A program made the position numbers and the translations under genes. The notes below the pieces were generated by a model. That model was not told the DNA's origin. It saw only the letters and a program-made list of their open reading frames with translations, and searched no databases. A stretch of DNA of 64,000 nucleotides from Hymenobacter lucidus (GTDB lineage Bacteria; Bacteroidota; Bacteroidia; Cytophagales; Hymenobacteraceae), in NCBI RefSeq assembly GCF_020447265.1, contig NZ_JAJADR010000001.1:310001-374000 (forward strand). The letters run 5' to 3'. Position 1 is the stretch's first letter; every line of letters starts with the position of its first letter. This document shows, piece after piece, positions 16,235-24,675 of this stretch.

Positions 16235-16877
16235 CGCGCCCGGCCAGCCAGTAGCTGAGCGCGGCAAAGGCAGGTGCCGCCGCCACGTCGTAGCTGTAGT
16301 GGGCGTGCTGCACCAGCACCAGCCCGCCGATGAGCACCGCGCCCAGCCACAAGCCGCGCCGCAGCAGGCCGGGGCCCACCGCCAACGCCAGCAGGGCCAC
16401 CGTGGCCGTGTGGCCCGAGAAGAAGAGGTCTTTGGTAATGGGCGTGGCCGAGGCGTAGAACAGCTTATCCACCAGTGGGTCTTGCAGCAGTACCAGGCCC
16501 AGGGGGGGCTCCAGGGGCAGCAGCCAGAGCGTGAGCAGGCGCAGCAGGTGCAGCAGCCCATAGGCCCACAACGCCCGCAGCAGCAGCGCCGGCCGGGGCA
16601 CCAGGTACACCACAGCTACGGCCACACTCAGGTAGATGGCGCCGAAGGTAAGCCCCGAGACGTCGTGGGCGGGCAGCACGGCCAGCAGCGGGTCGGGCAG
16701 CACTACACCGGGGCGGGCCTGAATGAAGGCAAAGAAGCGCGGAATGACGGCCCCGAGCAGCAGCAGCGCGGCCAGAATGCCCAGGAGCCGCCCCCGGAAA
16801 GCCGGTTGCCGCCACAGCTGCGGCCAGGTGGGCGCGGGGGCTGGGGAGGAAGACGTAACGGCGGAAGAAGCAGCCAT
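16206..16877 (-). CDS. PAP2-related / sphingomyelin-synthase-like membrane protein
   Basis: Polytopic membrane protein with about six hydrophobic segments. Chosen start is ATG 16877 (MAASSAVTS), giving 223 aa; an in-frame start at 16958 would add 27 residues of low-complexity sequence. Motifs fit the PAP2_C branch that includes sphingomyelin/ceramide-phosphotransferases: a mid-protein LRLLTLWLLPLEPP (R..T...LP.P), FSGHTATVAL, and HAHYSYDVAAA, which would supply the catalytic His-His-Asp. Probably a lipid phosphatase or phosphotransferase acting at the inner membrane; sphingolipids are common in this phylum, which makes that reading plausible but unproven. Confidence 0.78.
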   Translation of the reverse strand: MAASSAVTSSSPAPAPTWPQLWRQPAFRGRLLGILAALLLLGAVIPRFFAFIQARPGVVLPDPLLAVLPAHDVSGLTFGAIYLSVAVAVVYLVPRPALLLRALWAYGLLHLLRLLTLWLLPLEPPLGLVLLQDPLVDKLFYASATPITKDLFFSGHTATVALLALAVGPGLLRRGLWLGAVLIGGLVLVQHAHYSYDVAAAPAFAALSYWLAGRATSGASRRY

Positions 16878-17009
16878 GGGCGGGGCGCAGGTAGTAGAAG
16901 AAAGCTCAAAAGTAGCCGCTGGGTAGCTTTTCCGACTTACTCTTTTAGCCTTCGGCAAATGCGCCGGGTAGTGTACCTTGCTGGCTTAACCGCCGCTTTT
17001 CCTTCTCGG

Positions 17010-18317
17010 ATGAAACTACGTTACTTTTCTCTGGCCGCCGGGTTGCTGGCTGCCGCTCCCGTCGCCGCCCAAAACGCCGCCCTCAATGCCCGCATTGCCA
17101 AGCTGGCCGCCCAGGAAGAAGCCAAGGTAATAGCCTGGCGCCGCGACCTGCACGAGCACCCCGAGCTGGGCAACCAGGAAACCCGCACCGCCGGCATCAT
17201 TGCCGCCCACCTCAAAAGCCTGGGCCTGGAAGTGCAGACCGGCGTGGCCCGCACCGGCGTAGTAGGCATTCTGAAGGGTGGCAAGCCCGGCCCGGTAGTA
17301 GCCCTGCGCGCCGACATGGACGCGCTGCCCGTAACGGAAAAGAACGAGCTGCCCTTCGCCAGCAAAGCCCGCTCGACCTACAACGGGCAGGAAGTGGGCG
17401 TGATGCACGCCTGTGGCCACGACACGCACGTGGCTATGCTCATGGGTGCGGCCGAGGTGTTGAGTCAGGTGAAAAAGGACTTGCCCGGCACGATTAAGTT
17501 TGTGTTTCAACCCGCCGAGGAAGGCTCGTTGCCGGGCCAGGAAGGTGGGGCCCGCCTCATGGTGAAGGAAGGCGTGCTCGATAATCCGAAAGTGGATGCC
17601 ATGTTCGGCCTGCACATCAACGCCCAGACCGAAGTAGGCACGCTCCGTTACCGGCCCGGCGGCGAAATGGCGGCTTCCGACCTGTTTACCATCAAGGTGA
17701 AGGGTAAATCGGCCCACGGCGCCTACCCGTGGCTGAGCGTGGACCCGGTGGTAACGGCCGCCCAGATTGTGATGGGCCTGCAAACCATCGTCAGCCGCCA
17801 GACGCTGCTTACCGAAGACGCGGCCGTGGTTACCGTGGGCATGATTCACGGCGGGGTGCGCAACAACATCATTCCCGAGCAGGTGGAGCTGACCGGCACC
17901 ATCCGCACGTTCAATAAGGACATGCAGCGCAAAATCTGGGAGGATATCCGCCGCACGGCTACCGGTATTGCCGCCAGCGCCGGGGCTACGGCCGAGGTTT
18001 CCATCGAGAACTACGCGCCCGTCACGTTCAACGACCTCAAGCTGACGGAAAAGATGCTGCCCTCGCTGCGTACCGCCGCCGGCGGGGCCGATAAAGTGGA
18101 GCTGCAAAAGGCTGTAACCGGGGCCGAGGATTTCGCCTTTTACCAGGAAAAAGTGCCCGGCCTGTTCGTCTTCGTGGGGGGCATGCCCAAGGGCACCGAC
18201 CCGGCCACCACCGCGCCCCACCACACGCCCGGCTTCCGCATCGACGACAGCGGCCTGACGCTGGGCGTGCGGACCCTGGCCACTCTGGCCGCCGACTATC
18301 TGACCTCGAAAAAGTAA
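17010..18317 (+). CDS. secreted M20 amidohydrolase (aminoacylase / carboxypeptidase type)
   Basis: 435 aa. Signal peptide MKLRYFSLAAGLLAAAPVAAQ, then a di-metal amidohydrolase: metal-binding HACGHDTH (about residue 138), PAEEG with the catalytic Glu and ligand, and GLHINAQ. A dimerisation/lid domain (about 215-330) begins at KVKGKSAHGAYP, and the last ligand His lies in APHHTPGF. It hydrolyses N-acyl amino acids, hippurate or indole-3-acetyl conjugates in relatives. ATG at 17010; a TACCTTGC -7-like element lies at 16974-16981. Only 6 bp separate it from the ATP-grasp gene, so they form an operon. Confidence 0.93.
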   Translation: MKLRYFSLAAGLLAAAPVAAQNAALNARIAKLAAQEEAKVIAWRRDLHEHPELGNQETRTAGIIAAHLKSLGLEVQTGVARTGVVGILKGGKPGPVVALRADMDALPVTEKNELPFASKARSTYNGQEVGVMHACGHDTHVAMLMGAAEVLSQVKKDLPGTIKFVFQPAEEGSLPGQEGGARLMVKEGVLDNPKVDAMFGLHINAQTEVGTLRYRPGGEMAASDLFTIKVKGKSAHGAYPWLSVDPVVTAAQIVMGLQTIVSRQTLLTEDAAVVTVGMIHGGVRNNIIPEQVELTGTIRTFNKDMQRKIWEDIRRTATGIAASAGATAEVSIENYAPVTFNDLKLTEKMLPSLRTAAGGADKVELQKAVTGAEDFAFYQEKVPGLFVFVGGMPKGTDPATTAPHHTPGFRIDDSGLTLGVRTLATLAADYLTSKK

Positions 18318-18323
18318 GCTTAC

Positions 18324-19190
18324 ATGAACATTGCCCTCGTTACCTGCGAAAGCCTCACCCAGTACGCCGCCCCCACCGTTGAAGATGAAGACTCGCTGCT
18401 CACGCGCTACCTGCGCGAGCAGGGCCACCAGGTAGCCCCCCGCGTGTGGACCAACCCCGCCGTTGACTGGGCCGGCTACGATAAAGTGGTAGTAAAGTCG
18501 CCCTGGGACTACTTCGACCGGGTGGCGGACTTCTACGCCTGGCTCGACCGGATGGATGCCACCGGCATCGAGTTGCTAAATACTTCGCGCATCATTCGGT
18601 GGAACGCCGACAAGAAATACCTGCGCGACATGGAGCAGGCCGGCGTGAAAATCGTGCCCACCCACTGGCTGCCGCAGGGCAGTGAAGTGGTCATCGACGA
18701 GCTGTTCGACATTCTGCAGAGCGAGCAGCTGGTGGTGAAGCCCGCCGTGAGTGGCGGGGCCAAAAACACGTTTACCCTCACCCGGCCCGAAACCGCCGAA
18801 CGACTTCCGCAGCTCACCGAACTGGTGCGCCACGAAGACTTTCTGGTGCAGCCCTTCCAGCCCCAGATTCAGCTGGAAGGCGAATGGTCGTTGGTGTACC
18901 TGGGCGGCAAATACAGCCATTGCGTGCTGAAAACCCCCAAGTCGGGCGACTTCCGGGTGCAGCACTACCTGGGCGGCGGCATCGAAGCCCGCGAGGCGCC
19001 GGCCCATCTGCGTCACACCGCCGACGCCATTGTGGCCGAGTTTGCCCAGGACTGTCTCTACGCCCGCGTCGATGGCGTGGATGCCGCCGGCGAATTTCTG
19101 CTCATGGAACTGGAGCTGATTGAGCCTTTCCTCTACCTGGCCTCCAGCGAAGGTGCCCTGGCCCGCTACGAAGCCGCATTGCGGCAATAA
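18324..19190 (+). CDS. ATP-grasp family ligase
   Basis: 288 aa cytosolic protein resembling the uncharacterised ATP-grasp proteins related to RimK and glutathione synthetase. Visible are an N-terminal Rossmann-like part (MNIALVTCE...KVVVKSPWDY), KKYLRDMEQAGVKIVPTHW, the nucleotide-grasp strand LVVKPAVSGGAKNTF, FLVQPFQP, and a metal/ATP-binding DGV...FLLMELELIEPFLYL near the end. Such enzymes join a carboxylate to an amine with ATP. It lies 6 bp after an exported M20 amidohydrolase, so substrate release outside and ligation inside might be linked; this is inference. Confidence 0.85.
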   Translation: MNIALVTCESLTQYAAPTVEDEDSLLTRYLREQGHQVAPRVWTNPAVDWAGYDKVVVKSPWDYFDRVADFYAWLDRMDATGIELLNTSRIIRWNADKKYLRDMEQAGVKIVPTHWLPQGSEVVIDELFDILQSEQLVVKPAVSGGAKNTFTLTRPETAERLPQLTELVRHEDFLVQPFQPQIQLEGEWSLVYLGGKYSHCVLKTPKSGDFRVQHYLGGGIEAREAPAHLRHTADAIVAEFAQDCLYARVDGVDAAGEFLLMELELIEPFLYLASSEGALARYEAALRQ

Positions 19191-19199
19191 ACTAAGCGT

Positions 19200-19356
19200 G
19201 TCCTTGCGAGGCGCAGCCGTGGCAAACCGTCCTTTGAAATGTGCGGAGTGTCTTTGAGTGGAAAGCCCTTACGCCTGTTCAGGCGTAAGGGCTTTCTGGT
19301 AAAACGAGGTTTGTCACTGCGCAGAGGACGGATTGCTTCGCGTTGCTCGCAATGAT
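19200..19356. repeat. dispersed hairpin repeat, TTGCGAGGCG / GAAGCAATCC type (copy 1)
   Basis: The outer arms (about 19200-19236 and 19320-19356) are imperfect inverted copies containing TTGCGAG and CTCGCAA. Inside is a perfect 17-bp hairpin, GAAAGCCCTTACGCCTG at 19261-19277 and its complement at 19280-19296, with a TT loop. It fills the gap between the convergent ATP-grasp and SDR genes and may end both transcripts. A second copy lies at 63316-63471. Confidence 0.85.
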
Positions 19357-19373
19357 TAGGTGGGGCAATCCGT

Positions 19374-20138
19374 CTAGAAACCATTCACGCTAAAGCCGCC
19401 ATCCACGCTCAGGCACTGGCCGGTGATATAGCTGGCAGCAGGCAAGCACAGGAAGGCTACGGCCGCGCCCACCTCTTCCGGCTCGCCGATGCGTTGCAGC
19501 GGAGTGCGGTCCAGCACGCTTTGTAGGTAGTCGGGGTTGCCGAGCACACCGGCGGCCAGCGGCGTGCGGATGTACCAGGGCGCAATGCAGTTCACGCGGA
19601 TAGAATCGGGGGCCCATTCCACGGCCAGGTTGCGGGTAAGCTGGATGATGGCGGCCTTGGTCATGCCGTATACCGAGCCGGTGCGCAGGTGAGTGAGGCC
19701 CGCCACCGACGACACATTCACGATGCAGCCCTGGGCCAGCTTCAGCAGCTCGTAGGCGCCCTGGCACATGCCAAACGTCGACTCCAGATTGGTTTCCATC
19801 ACGTGGCGGTAATCTTCGGCACTGTACACGGCCGTCGACTTGCGAATATTGGTGCCCACGTTATTGACCAGAATATCGAGCCGAGGCCACTGCCGGCTGA
19901 ACTCGTGCAGCAGGTTCTGCCGGTCGTCGGCGCGGCTTACGTCGGCCGTGAGGGCGTGGGCATCGAGGCCCTGAGCCTGCCAGGCGGCCACCTGGGCTTC
20001 CAAATCGGGGGCGTGGCGGGCTACGGCTACTACGGTAGCCCCGAAGCGTAGCAGCTCTTCGGCTACGGCGGCCCCAATGCCTTTGGAAGCGCCCGTGACT
20101 AGGGCAATACGGCCTTCCAGATTCCAGCGGTTGGTCAT
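19374..20138 (-). CDS. SDR family oxidoreductase (tropinone-reductase-like)
   Basis: 254 aa classical [11 protein letters not shown] near residue 16, NNVGTNIRK at about 91 (this NNxGTNIRK form is typical of the tropinone-reductase-like group), and the catalytic SS...Y..(M)TK set in [21 protein letters not shown]. The end, [17 protein letters not shown], is the standard SDR C-terminus. The R in VAVARHAP suggests NADP(H). Substrate unknown. ATG 20138; transcribed alone, leftward. Confidence 0.92.
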   Translation of the reverse strand: MTNRWNLEGRIALVTGASKGIGAAVAEELLRFGATVVAVARHAPDLEAQVAAWQAQGLDAHALTADVSRADDRQNLLHEFSRQWPRLDILVNNVGTNIRKSTAVYSAEDYRHVMETNLESTFGMCQGAYELLKLAQGCIVNVSSVAGLTHLRTGSVYGMTKAAIIQLTRNLAVEWAPDSIRVNCIAPWYIRTPLAAGVLGNPDYLQSVLDRTPLQRIGEPEEVGAAVAFLCLPAASYITGQCLSVDGGFSVNGF

Positions 20139-20432
20139 GGTGAGGTAGTGAAATTCAAGCGTGAAGGAATGTGAGGAATGTATAAAATTCTGGGGTGAAA
20201 GCTAACGAGCGTTTGTAAGCGCGGAGCTGAATTGCCGGATAAAATGAACGGCTGAGCATACAGCGGTATGTTTGGATAAGGGAATTGATATTTATAATAT
20301 TGTTGCTTTGGTGATTGTTTTTATATAATATTTTCATTTAACAGTGTATTTGATTGAAGTATTTGTAAATTGCTTTTGTTCGGTACCCACCCCGACACTA
20401 CGCCCTCCTTTCCACAACCAAACCAACCTTTC
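20139..20432. other. AT-rich divergent promoter region
   Basis: The 294-bp gap between the divergent SDR and M4 protease genes has a strongly AT-rich core (about 20280-20370) with several TATTTG words, including TGTATTTG near 20347 (one mismatch to TAnnTTTG). No hairpin or repeat family member was seen. Probably carries the promoter of the protease gene. Confidence 0.4.
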
Positions 20433-22862
20433 ATGAACAAACATTACTCAGCAGTAGCTTTGCTACTGGCTAGCGGCCTCGTGTGCTCTACTGCCCAGGC
20501 CCAGGAAAAATCGGCTGTGCAGCAGAAAGTATTGTCCGACAAAGGCACGCCCGCCCTGGTAGCTTTCCGGGCCGAAGCGCCGGCTTACACGCTCAACGAC
20601 GCGCGCAAGGCATTTGCCGAGCAGCTGCAACTGAGCACCAACGACCAGATGCTACGTAGCAAAACGGAGGTCGACCAGCTTGGTTTCGCCCACGAGCGGT
20701 ACGAGCAGTACTACAAGGGTGTGAAGGTAGAGCATGCTTCCTATACGCTGCACGCCAAGCAAGGCGCAGTACAGAGCATGAGCGGCAGCTTCGAGCGGAT
20801 TGAAACGCTGAACGTGACACCTTCCCTGACGGCTGAGTCGGCTTTGCGGTCGGCACTGCAGTTTGTGGGCGCCCGTAAGTACATGTGGCAGGATGCCGCG
20901 GAGGAAGCCGGCCTGAAACAGCAGGAGGAGAACCGCGCCGCTACCTACCTACCTAAGGGTGAGCTGGTGATTGTGAATAACCAGCGCGCCATCGGCACGG
21001 AGCGGCTGAACAAGCCCACGCTGGCCTGGAAATTTAACATCTATGCCCAGCAGCCACTTAGCCGCGCCTTCATTTATGTAGATGCCCACACTGGCGAGGT
21101 GGTGATGCAGGACAACATCATCAAGCACGCGGCGGCTACTGGCACCTTCGCTACCAAGTACTCGGGTACCCAGAGTAGCGCCACCGAAACAGCTACCGGC
21201 GGCTACCGCCTGCGCGAGCTGACCCGCGGCCTGGGCATTGAAACCTACAACTGCAAGAAAAGCAACAGCTACACTGCCGCCGTTGACTTCATTGATGCCG
21301 ACAACAATTGGACGGAGTACAACAACGCCAACTTCGACAACGCCGCCCTCGACGCGCACTGGGGTGCCCAGAGCACCTACGACTACTTCAAGAATATTCA
21401 CGCGCGCAACTCCTACAACAACGCCGGCGCGAAAATCAAGAGCTACGTACACTTCGACGACACGCCCGGCGGAGCTGGCTACGAAAATGCCTTCTGGGAT
21501 GGCACGCGCATGACCTACGGCGACGGCGCCACCCGCTTCGACCCACTCACAGCCCTCGACGTAGCAGCCCACGAAATCGGCCACGCCGTGTGCTCCAGCA
21601 CCGCCAACCTGACGTATTCCTACGAGTCGGGGGCGCTGAACGAAGGCTTCTCCGATATCTGGGGCGCCTGCGTGGAGTACTACAAGGATCCAACCAAGCA
21701 AACCTGGCTTATCGGCGAAGACATTGACAAAGTGCGGCCTTCGCTGCGCTCCATGAGCAACCCGAACGCCGAAAGTCAGCCCGACACCTACCAGGGCACG
21801 TACTGGTACGCCGGCAGCGGCGACAATGGCGGGGTCCACACCAACTCGGGCGTGCTCAACCACTGGTTCTACCGCCTGTCCGTTGGCGGCAGTGGCACCA
21901 ACGACAAGGGCACGGCCTTCAGCGTGACGGGCATTGGTATTGATGCTGCCGCTAAAATTGCCTACCGCACCGAAAGCGTGTACCTGACGGCTTCGAGCAA
22001 CTATGCTGCCGCCCGCACCTACTCCATTCAGTCGGCCAAGGACCTGTACGGTGCTGGTTCCGCTCAGGAAATTGCCGTTACCAATGCCTGGAGCGCCGTG
22101 GGCGTGGGTGCTGCCTACGGAGGCGGTACGCCGCCACCTACCGGCGTTACCTACTGCACCTCGAAGAGCAACAGCGTAGCCTACGAGTTCATCGACTACG
22201 TGGCCCTGGGCACCCTGACGCGTACTTCGGGCGCTGATGCCGGCTACTACAACGGTACTGCTCTGACGGCTCCTACACTGACTGGTGGTACTTCCCAGAC
22301 GATCAGCTACAGCGCTGGTTTCGTGGGTACAGCCTATTCGGAGTACTTCAAAGTGTACATCGACTACAACCAGAACGGGCTCTTCACCGACGCCGGCGAG
22401 CTGGTAGTAAGCTCGGCCGCCAGCACCTCGGCCGCTACCCGCAGCTCCAGCTTCACGGTGCCGACTACAGCTAAGAATGGCAAGACCCGCATGCGCGTTG
22501 TGATGAGCGACGCTTCGGGTACTACCAGCTGCAACGCCTACAGCTACGGCGAAACCGAAGACTACAGCGTGACTATTGCTGGCGGTACGACCGTTGCCGG
22601 TATCAATGGCATTGCTGGTGGCAATGTGTCCAGCCAGTTTGAGGTCTATCCGAACCCGGCTGCTGACCGCCTCAATATTGCGCTGCCAAACAATGCCGCC
22701 GTGGTATCGGTGCAGATTATGGATGTGCGCGGTGCCATCATCAATAGTGCCCGCTACGAAGGCAATGGCCAACTCAATGTGGCCAGCCTAGCCAAAGGCA
22801 TGTACACCCTGACCGTGAGTGATGGTCAGACTACGTACCGCCAGCGCTTCGTGAAGGAGTAG
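20433..22862 (+). CDS. secreted M4 (thermolysin-like) metalloprotease with GEVED and T9SS domains
   Basis: 809 aa from ATG 20433. Signal peptide (about 1-24); FTP/PepSY-type propeptide (about 45-215); M4 catalytic domain with HEIGH (His380, Glu381, His384), the third zinc ligand Glu404 in NEGFSDIWG, and the active-site His in VHTNSGVLNHWFY. After a Gly/Pro linker comes a GEVED domain (about 575-710: VYIDYNQNGLFTDAGELV ... GETEDYSV), then a T9SS sorting domain starting EVYPNPAADRLNIAL. It would be secreted through the type IX system and mature by propeptide cleavage to act as an extracellular protease. An AT-rich promoter region precedes it and a strong terminator follows. Confidence 0.96.
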   Translation: MNKHYSAVALLLASGLVCSTAQAQEKSAVQQKVLSDKGTPALVAFRAEAPAYTLNDARKAFAEQLQLSTNDQMLRSKTEVDQLGFAHERYEQYYKGVKVEHASYTLHAKQGAVQSMSGSFERIETLNVTPSLTAESALRSALQFVGARKYMWQDAAEEAGLKQQEENRAATYLPKGELVIVNNQRAIGTERLNKPTLAWKFNIYAQQPLSRAFIYVDAHTGEVVMQDNIIKHAAATGTFATKYSGTQSSATETATGGYRLRELTRGLGIETYNCKKSNSYTAAVDFIDADNNWTEYNNANFDNAALDAHWGAQSTYDYFKNIHARNSYNNAGAKIKSYVHFDDTPGGAGYENAFWDGTRMTYGDGATRFDPLTALDVAAHEIGHAVCSSTANLTYSYESGALNEGFSDIWGACVEYYKDPTKQTWLIGEDIDKVRPSLRSMSNPNAESQPDTYQGTYWYAGSGDNGGVHTNSGVLNHWFYRLSVGGSGTNDKGTAFSVTGIGIDAAAKIAYRTESVYLTASSNYAAARTYSIQSAKDLYGAGSAQEIAVTNAWSAVGVGAAYGGGTPPPTGVTYCTSKSNSVAYEFIDYVALGTLTRTSGADAGYYNGTALTAPTLTGGTSQTISYSAGFVGTAYSEYFKVYIDYNQNGLFTDAGELVVSSAASTSAATRSSSFTVPTTAKNGKTRMRVVMSDASGTTSCNAYSYGETEDYSVTIAGGTTVAGINGIAGGNVSSQFEVYPNPAADRLNIALPNNAAVVSVQIMDVRGAIINSARYEGNGQLNVASLAKGMYTLTVSDGQTTYRQRFVKE

Positions 22863-22885
22863 GTAGTCCTGCCCTTTCAGTAATG

Positions 22886-22915
22886 AAAAAGGCCCGTCAT
22901 TGACGGGCCTTTTTT
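22886..22915. terminator. bidirectional intrinsic terminator
   Basis: AAAAAGGCCCGTCA pairs with TGACGGGCCTTTTTT across 22886-22915, with T and A tracts on opposite strands. It ends the M4 protease transcript and the convergent outer-membrane barrel gene. Confidence 0.9.
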
Positions 22916-22935
22916 GTGTGGGTCAGTCGCTTAGG

Positions 22936-23670
22936 CTACTGCCAGGGCGAATATTCCAGCTTCAGCTCCAGCAGGCCAAAGCCGTCGTTGCGGGCGGCGT
23001 TGCCGCGCTGGCTGATGTCGTCGAGATGGTCGGTGGTGGTGAAGTAATAGGTGCCCTCGGCCGAAGCGTTCAGTTGGGGCGACAGGCGCACCGTTACTCC
23101 CAGGCCCACCGGGGCTATCAGCGCCGTGGCGGGATAATCATTGCGCTCGGTAGACAGAAATACGGTGCTCGGCACCGGCCGACCGTCGCCCATGTAGGCT
23201 TCGGGCGTGTAGAGCAGGAAGCCCGCCCCGGCTTTCACGTAGGGCTTGATGAGGGCTGCCGAACCGCGCGAATCGGCGAATTGGGATTCGTCGCGCACTA
23301 GCTCGTAGCGGAAGAAGCCAGTGAGAGCCGCGTTTTTACCCCGAAACGCGTAGCCACGCTCCGGCAGCTGGTCTTTGGCGCCCAGCTTAAACAGGGAAAG
23401 CTCCGTGCCGACCATTACCCGGGGCCGCACCATGTACAGCGCCCCGATACTGCCGCTGGGGCCGGGCAAGTTGTCGGCCACGCTTTCGGCCAGGTCGCCG
23501 TTGTAAAATCCGGCTCCTCCACCCAGCGTGAAGTAGATGGGGCCACGGTGGTAGGGGCGGGCCGAGTTGGTGAAATACCGACGACGGCGCTCCGGGCCCT
23601 GGGCATGAGCCGACTCAGCTAAAAGACAGAAAAGCAGCAGGCTGCCGAGGGAAATCAGACGAAAATTCAC
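22936..23670 (-). CDS. outer-membrane beta-barrel protein
   Basis: 244 aa. A signal peptide (to about AHAQG, residues 1-25) is followed by a short basic stretch (PERRRRYF) and repeated amphipathic strands such as IYFTLGGGAGFYNG, VGTELSLFKLG, KPYVKAGAGFLLY and LNASAEGTYYFTT. The end LELKLEYSPWQ provides aromatic terminal residues as in barrel proteins. Size suggests an 8-stranded barrel of the porin-like 'outer membrane beta-barrel' group. The predicted start is GTG at 23670, since the signal peptide begins there and no nearby ATG fits. Convergent with the M4 protease; about 80 bp after the TPR gene on the same strand, so possibly co-transcribed with it. Confidence 0.78.
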   Translation of the reverse strand: MNFRLISLGSLLLFCLLAESAHAQGPERRRRYFTNSARPYHRGPIYFTLGGGAGFYNGDLAESVADNLPGPSGSIGALYMVRPRVMVGTELSLFKLGAKDQLPERGYAFRGKNAALTGFFRYELVRDESQFADSRGSAALIKPYVKAGAGFLLYTPEAYMGDGRPVPSTVFLSTERNDYPATALIAPVGLGVTVRLSPQLNASAEGTYYFTTTDHLDDISQRGNAARNDGFGLLELKLEYSPWQ

Positions 23671-23746
23671 GGCCGGATAAGGTTGGTGAGCAGCGGAGAT
23701 ACGCAGGCCGGGGCCTGGCCGTTGCTGCCGCGCTTGCGCCGGGCGC

Positions 23747-24466
23747 CTATTTGAACACGCCCTGCGGGTCGGGCAGCTTGGCCGACAAGTCGCTGATGAG
23801 GTCGAAATCGAGGCTGCTCACGTTCACTGCCTGGCCTTTGTGCACGGCTTCCCAGGCCTTGGCGTAGTCTTCGCGCAGGTAATGCACCCGGGCCATCTGC
23901 TGCCAGGCATAGGCGTTGTTGGCGTCGGCGGTCAGGGCTTTTTCGAGGTGCTTCTGGGCCTGGTCAAGGTCCTTCTTCTTTTTGAGCTGCTGGTAGCGGA
24001 TCAGGTAGCTGGTGCCCAGGTCGCTGAGGATGTTGGAGTGGTCGGGCGCAATGGCCAGGCCCTGGGTTAGCAGGCCAATGGACTCGTCGGGGGTGGCATT
24101 ACGGCTCGTTACGATGCCCAAGCCCCGGTAGGCCTCGGCATTTTTGGGGTCGAGCAGCCAAGCCAGGTTGAAGCGGTAGAGGGCCGTGTCGGGCTTGTTT
24201 TCGGTGATGTACTCGTAGCCTTTGCCCGAGAAAAACCGGCTGGCCTCGGCCCGCGACGCGAAGCTACGGTCAATGTCGGCCAGGAAAGCCGCCCCCACTA
24301 GCTGCTGAGCTGCTTCCGGCGATACTCCGCCAAACAGCGGCTGCAGGCGGCTGGTGGCGCCCGCCGGTGCATCCGATTTTACCTTGACTTTGGTTTTGCG
24401 CTGGGCCTGGGCCGGGGCAGCCCCCAAGGCCAGGCCACAGATCAGCAGCAACAGATACTTTTTCAT
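23747..24466 (-). CDS. exported TPR protein
   Basis: 239 aa, ATG 24466. A signal peptide (MKKYLLLLICGLALGAAPAQA) is followed by a basic stretch (RKTKVKVKS) and about four tetratricopeptide repeats (about 90-220), for example ALYRFNLAWLLDPKNAEAYRGLG, LTQGLAIAPDHSNILSDLG and LEKALTADANNAYAWQQMAR. A periplasmic scaffold is likely; no catalytic motif. A terminator-like hairpin with a T run lies about 36 bp before the start, on the same strand. Confidence 0.85.
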   Translation of the reverse strand: MKKYLLLLICGLALGAAPAQAQRKTKVKVKSDAPAGATSRLQPLFGGVSPEAAQQLVGAAFLADIDRSFASRAEASRFFSGKGYEYITENKPDTALYRFNLAWLLDPKNAEAYRGLGIVTSRNATPDESIGLLTQGLAIAPDHSNILSDLGTSYLIRYQQLKKKKDLDQAQKHLEKALTADANNAYAWQQMARVHYLREDYAKAWEAVHKGQAVNVSSLDFDLISDLSAKLPDPQGVFK

Positions 24467-24501
24467 GGAGGGAAGAAAGCAGCAAAAAGAAAATAGAACG
24501 G

Positions 24502-24527
24502 AAAAAGCCCGGGCATCGTGCCGGGCT
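24502..24527 (-). promoter_or_regulatory. terminator-like hairpin in the leader of the TPR gene
   Basis: On the minus strand AGCCCGG (24527-24521) pairs with CCGGGCT (24512-24506) and is followed by TTTTT (24506-24502). It lies 36 bp upstream of the TPR start codon, in a divergent gap where no leftward gene lies upstream, so it is not an ordinary gene-end terminator. It could be an attenuator or a leftover repeat. Confidence 0.5.
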
Positions 24528-24675
24528 GGCCCAACAAATATAGCGCCGCAGCGGGCAACCCCGGCCAGCGCGGGCCGTTGGCAGCAGCAGCCCGCAATCC
24601 GGCCGGCCCTCTTCTCCGGTATATAAGTCGGCTGCCCTAAGACCCGGCCGCACCTTTCCGCTGAATTATTCCCGC

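Noticed and set aside
16299..18317. A + strand open frame starting far upstream of the M20 gene
   Set aside because: The first ~237 codons are antisense to the PAP2-like gene and Gln/Arg-rich; the real start is the signal peptide Met at 17010.
20949..22772. A 607-codon open frame on the - strand opposite the M4 protease
   Set aside because: Antisense shadow of a well-defined multidomain protease; no family resemblance.
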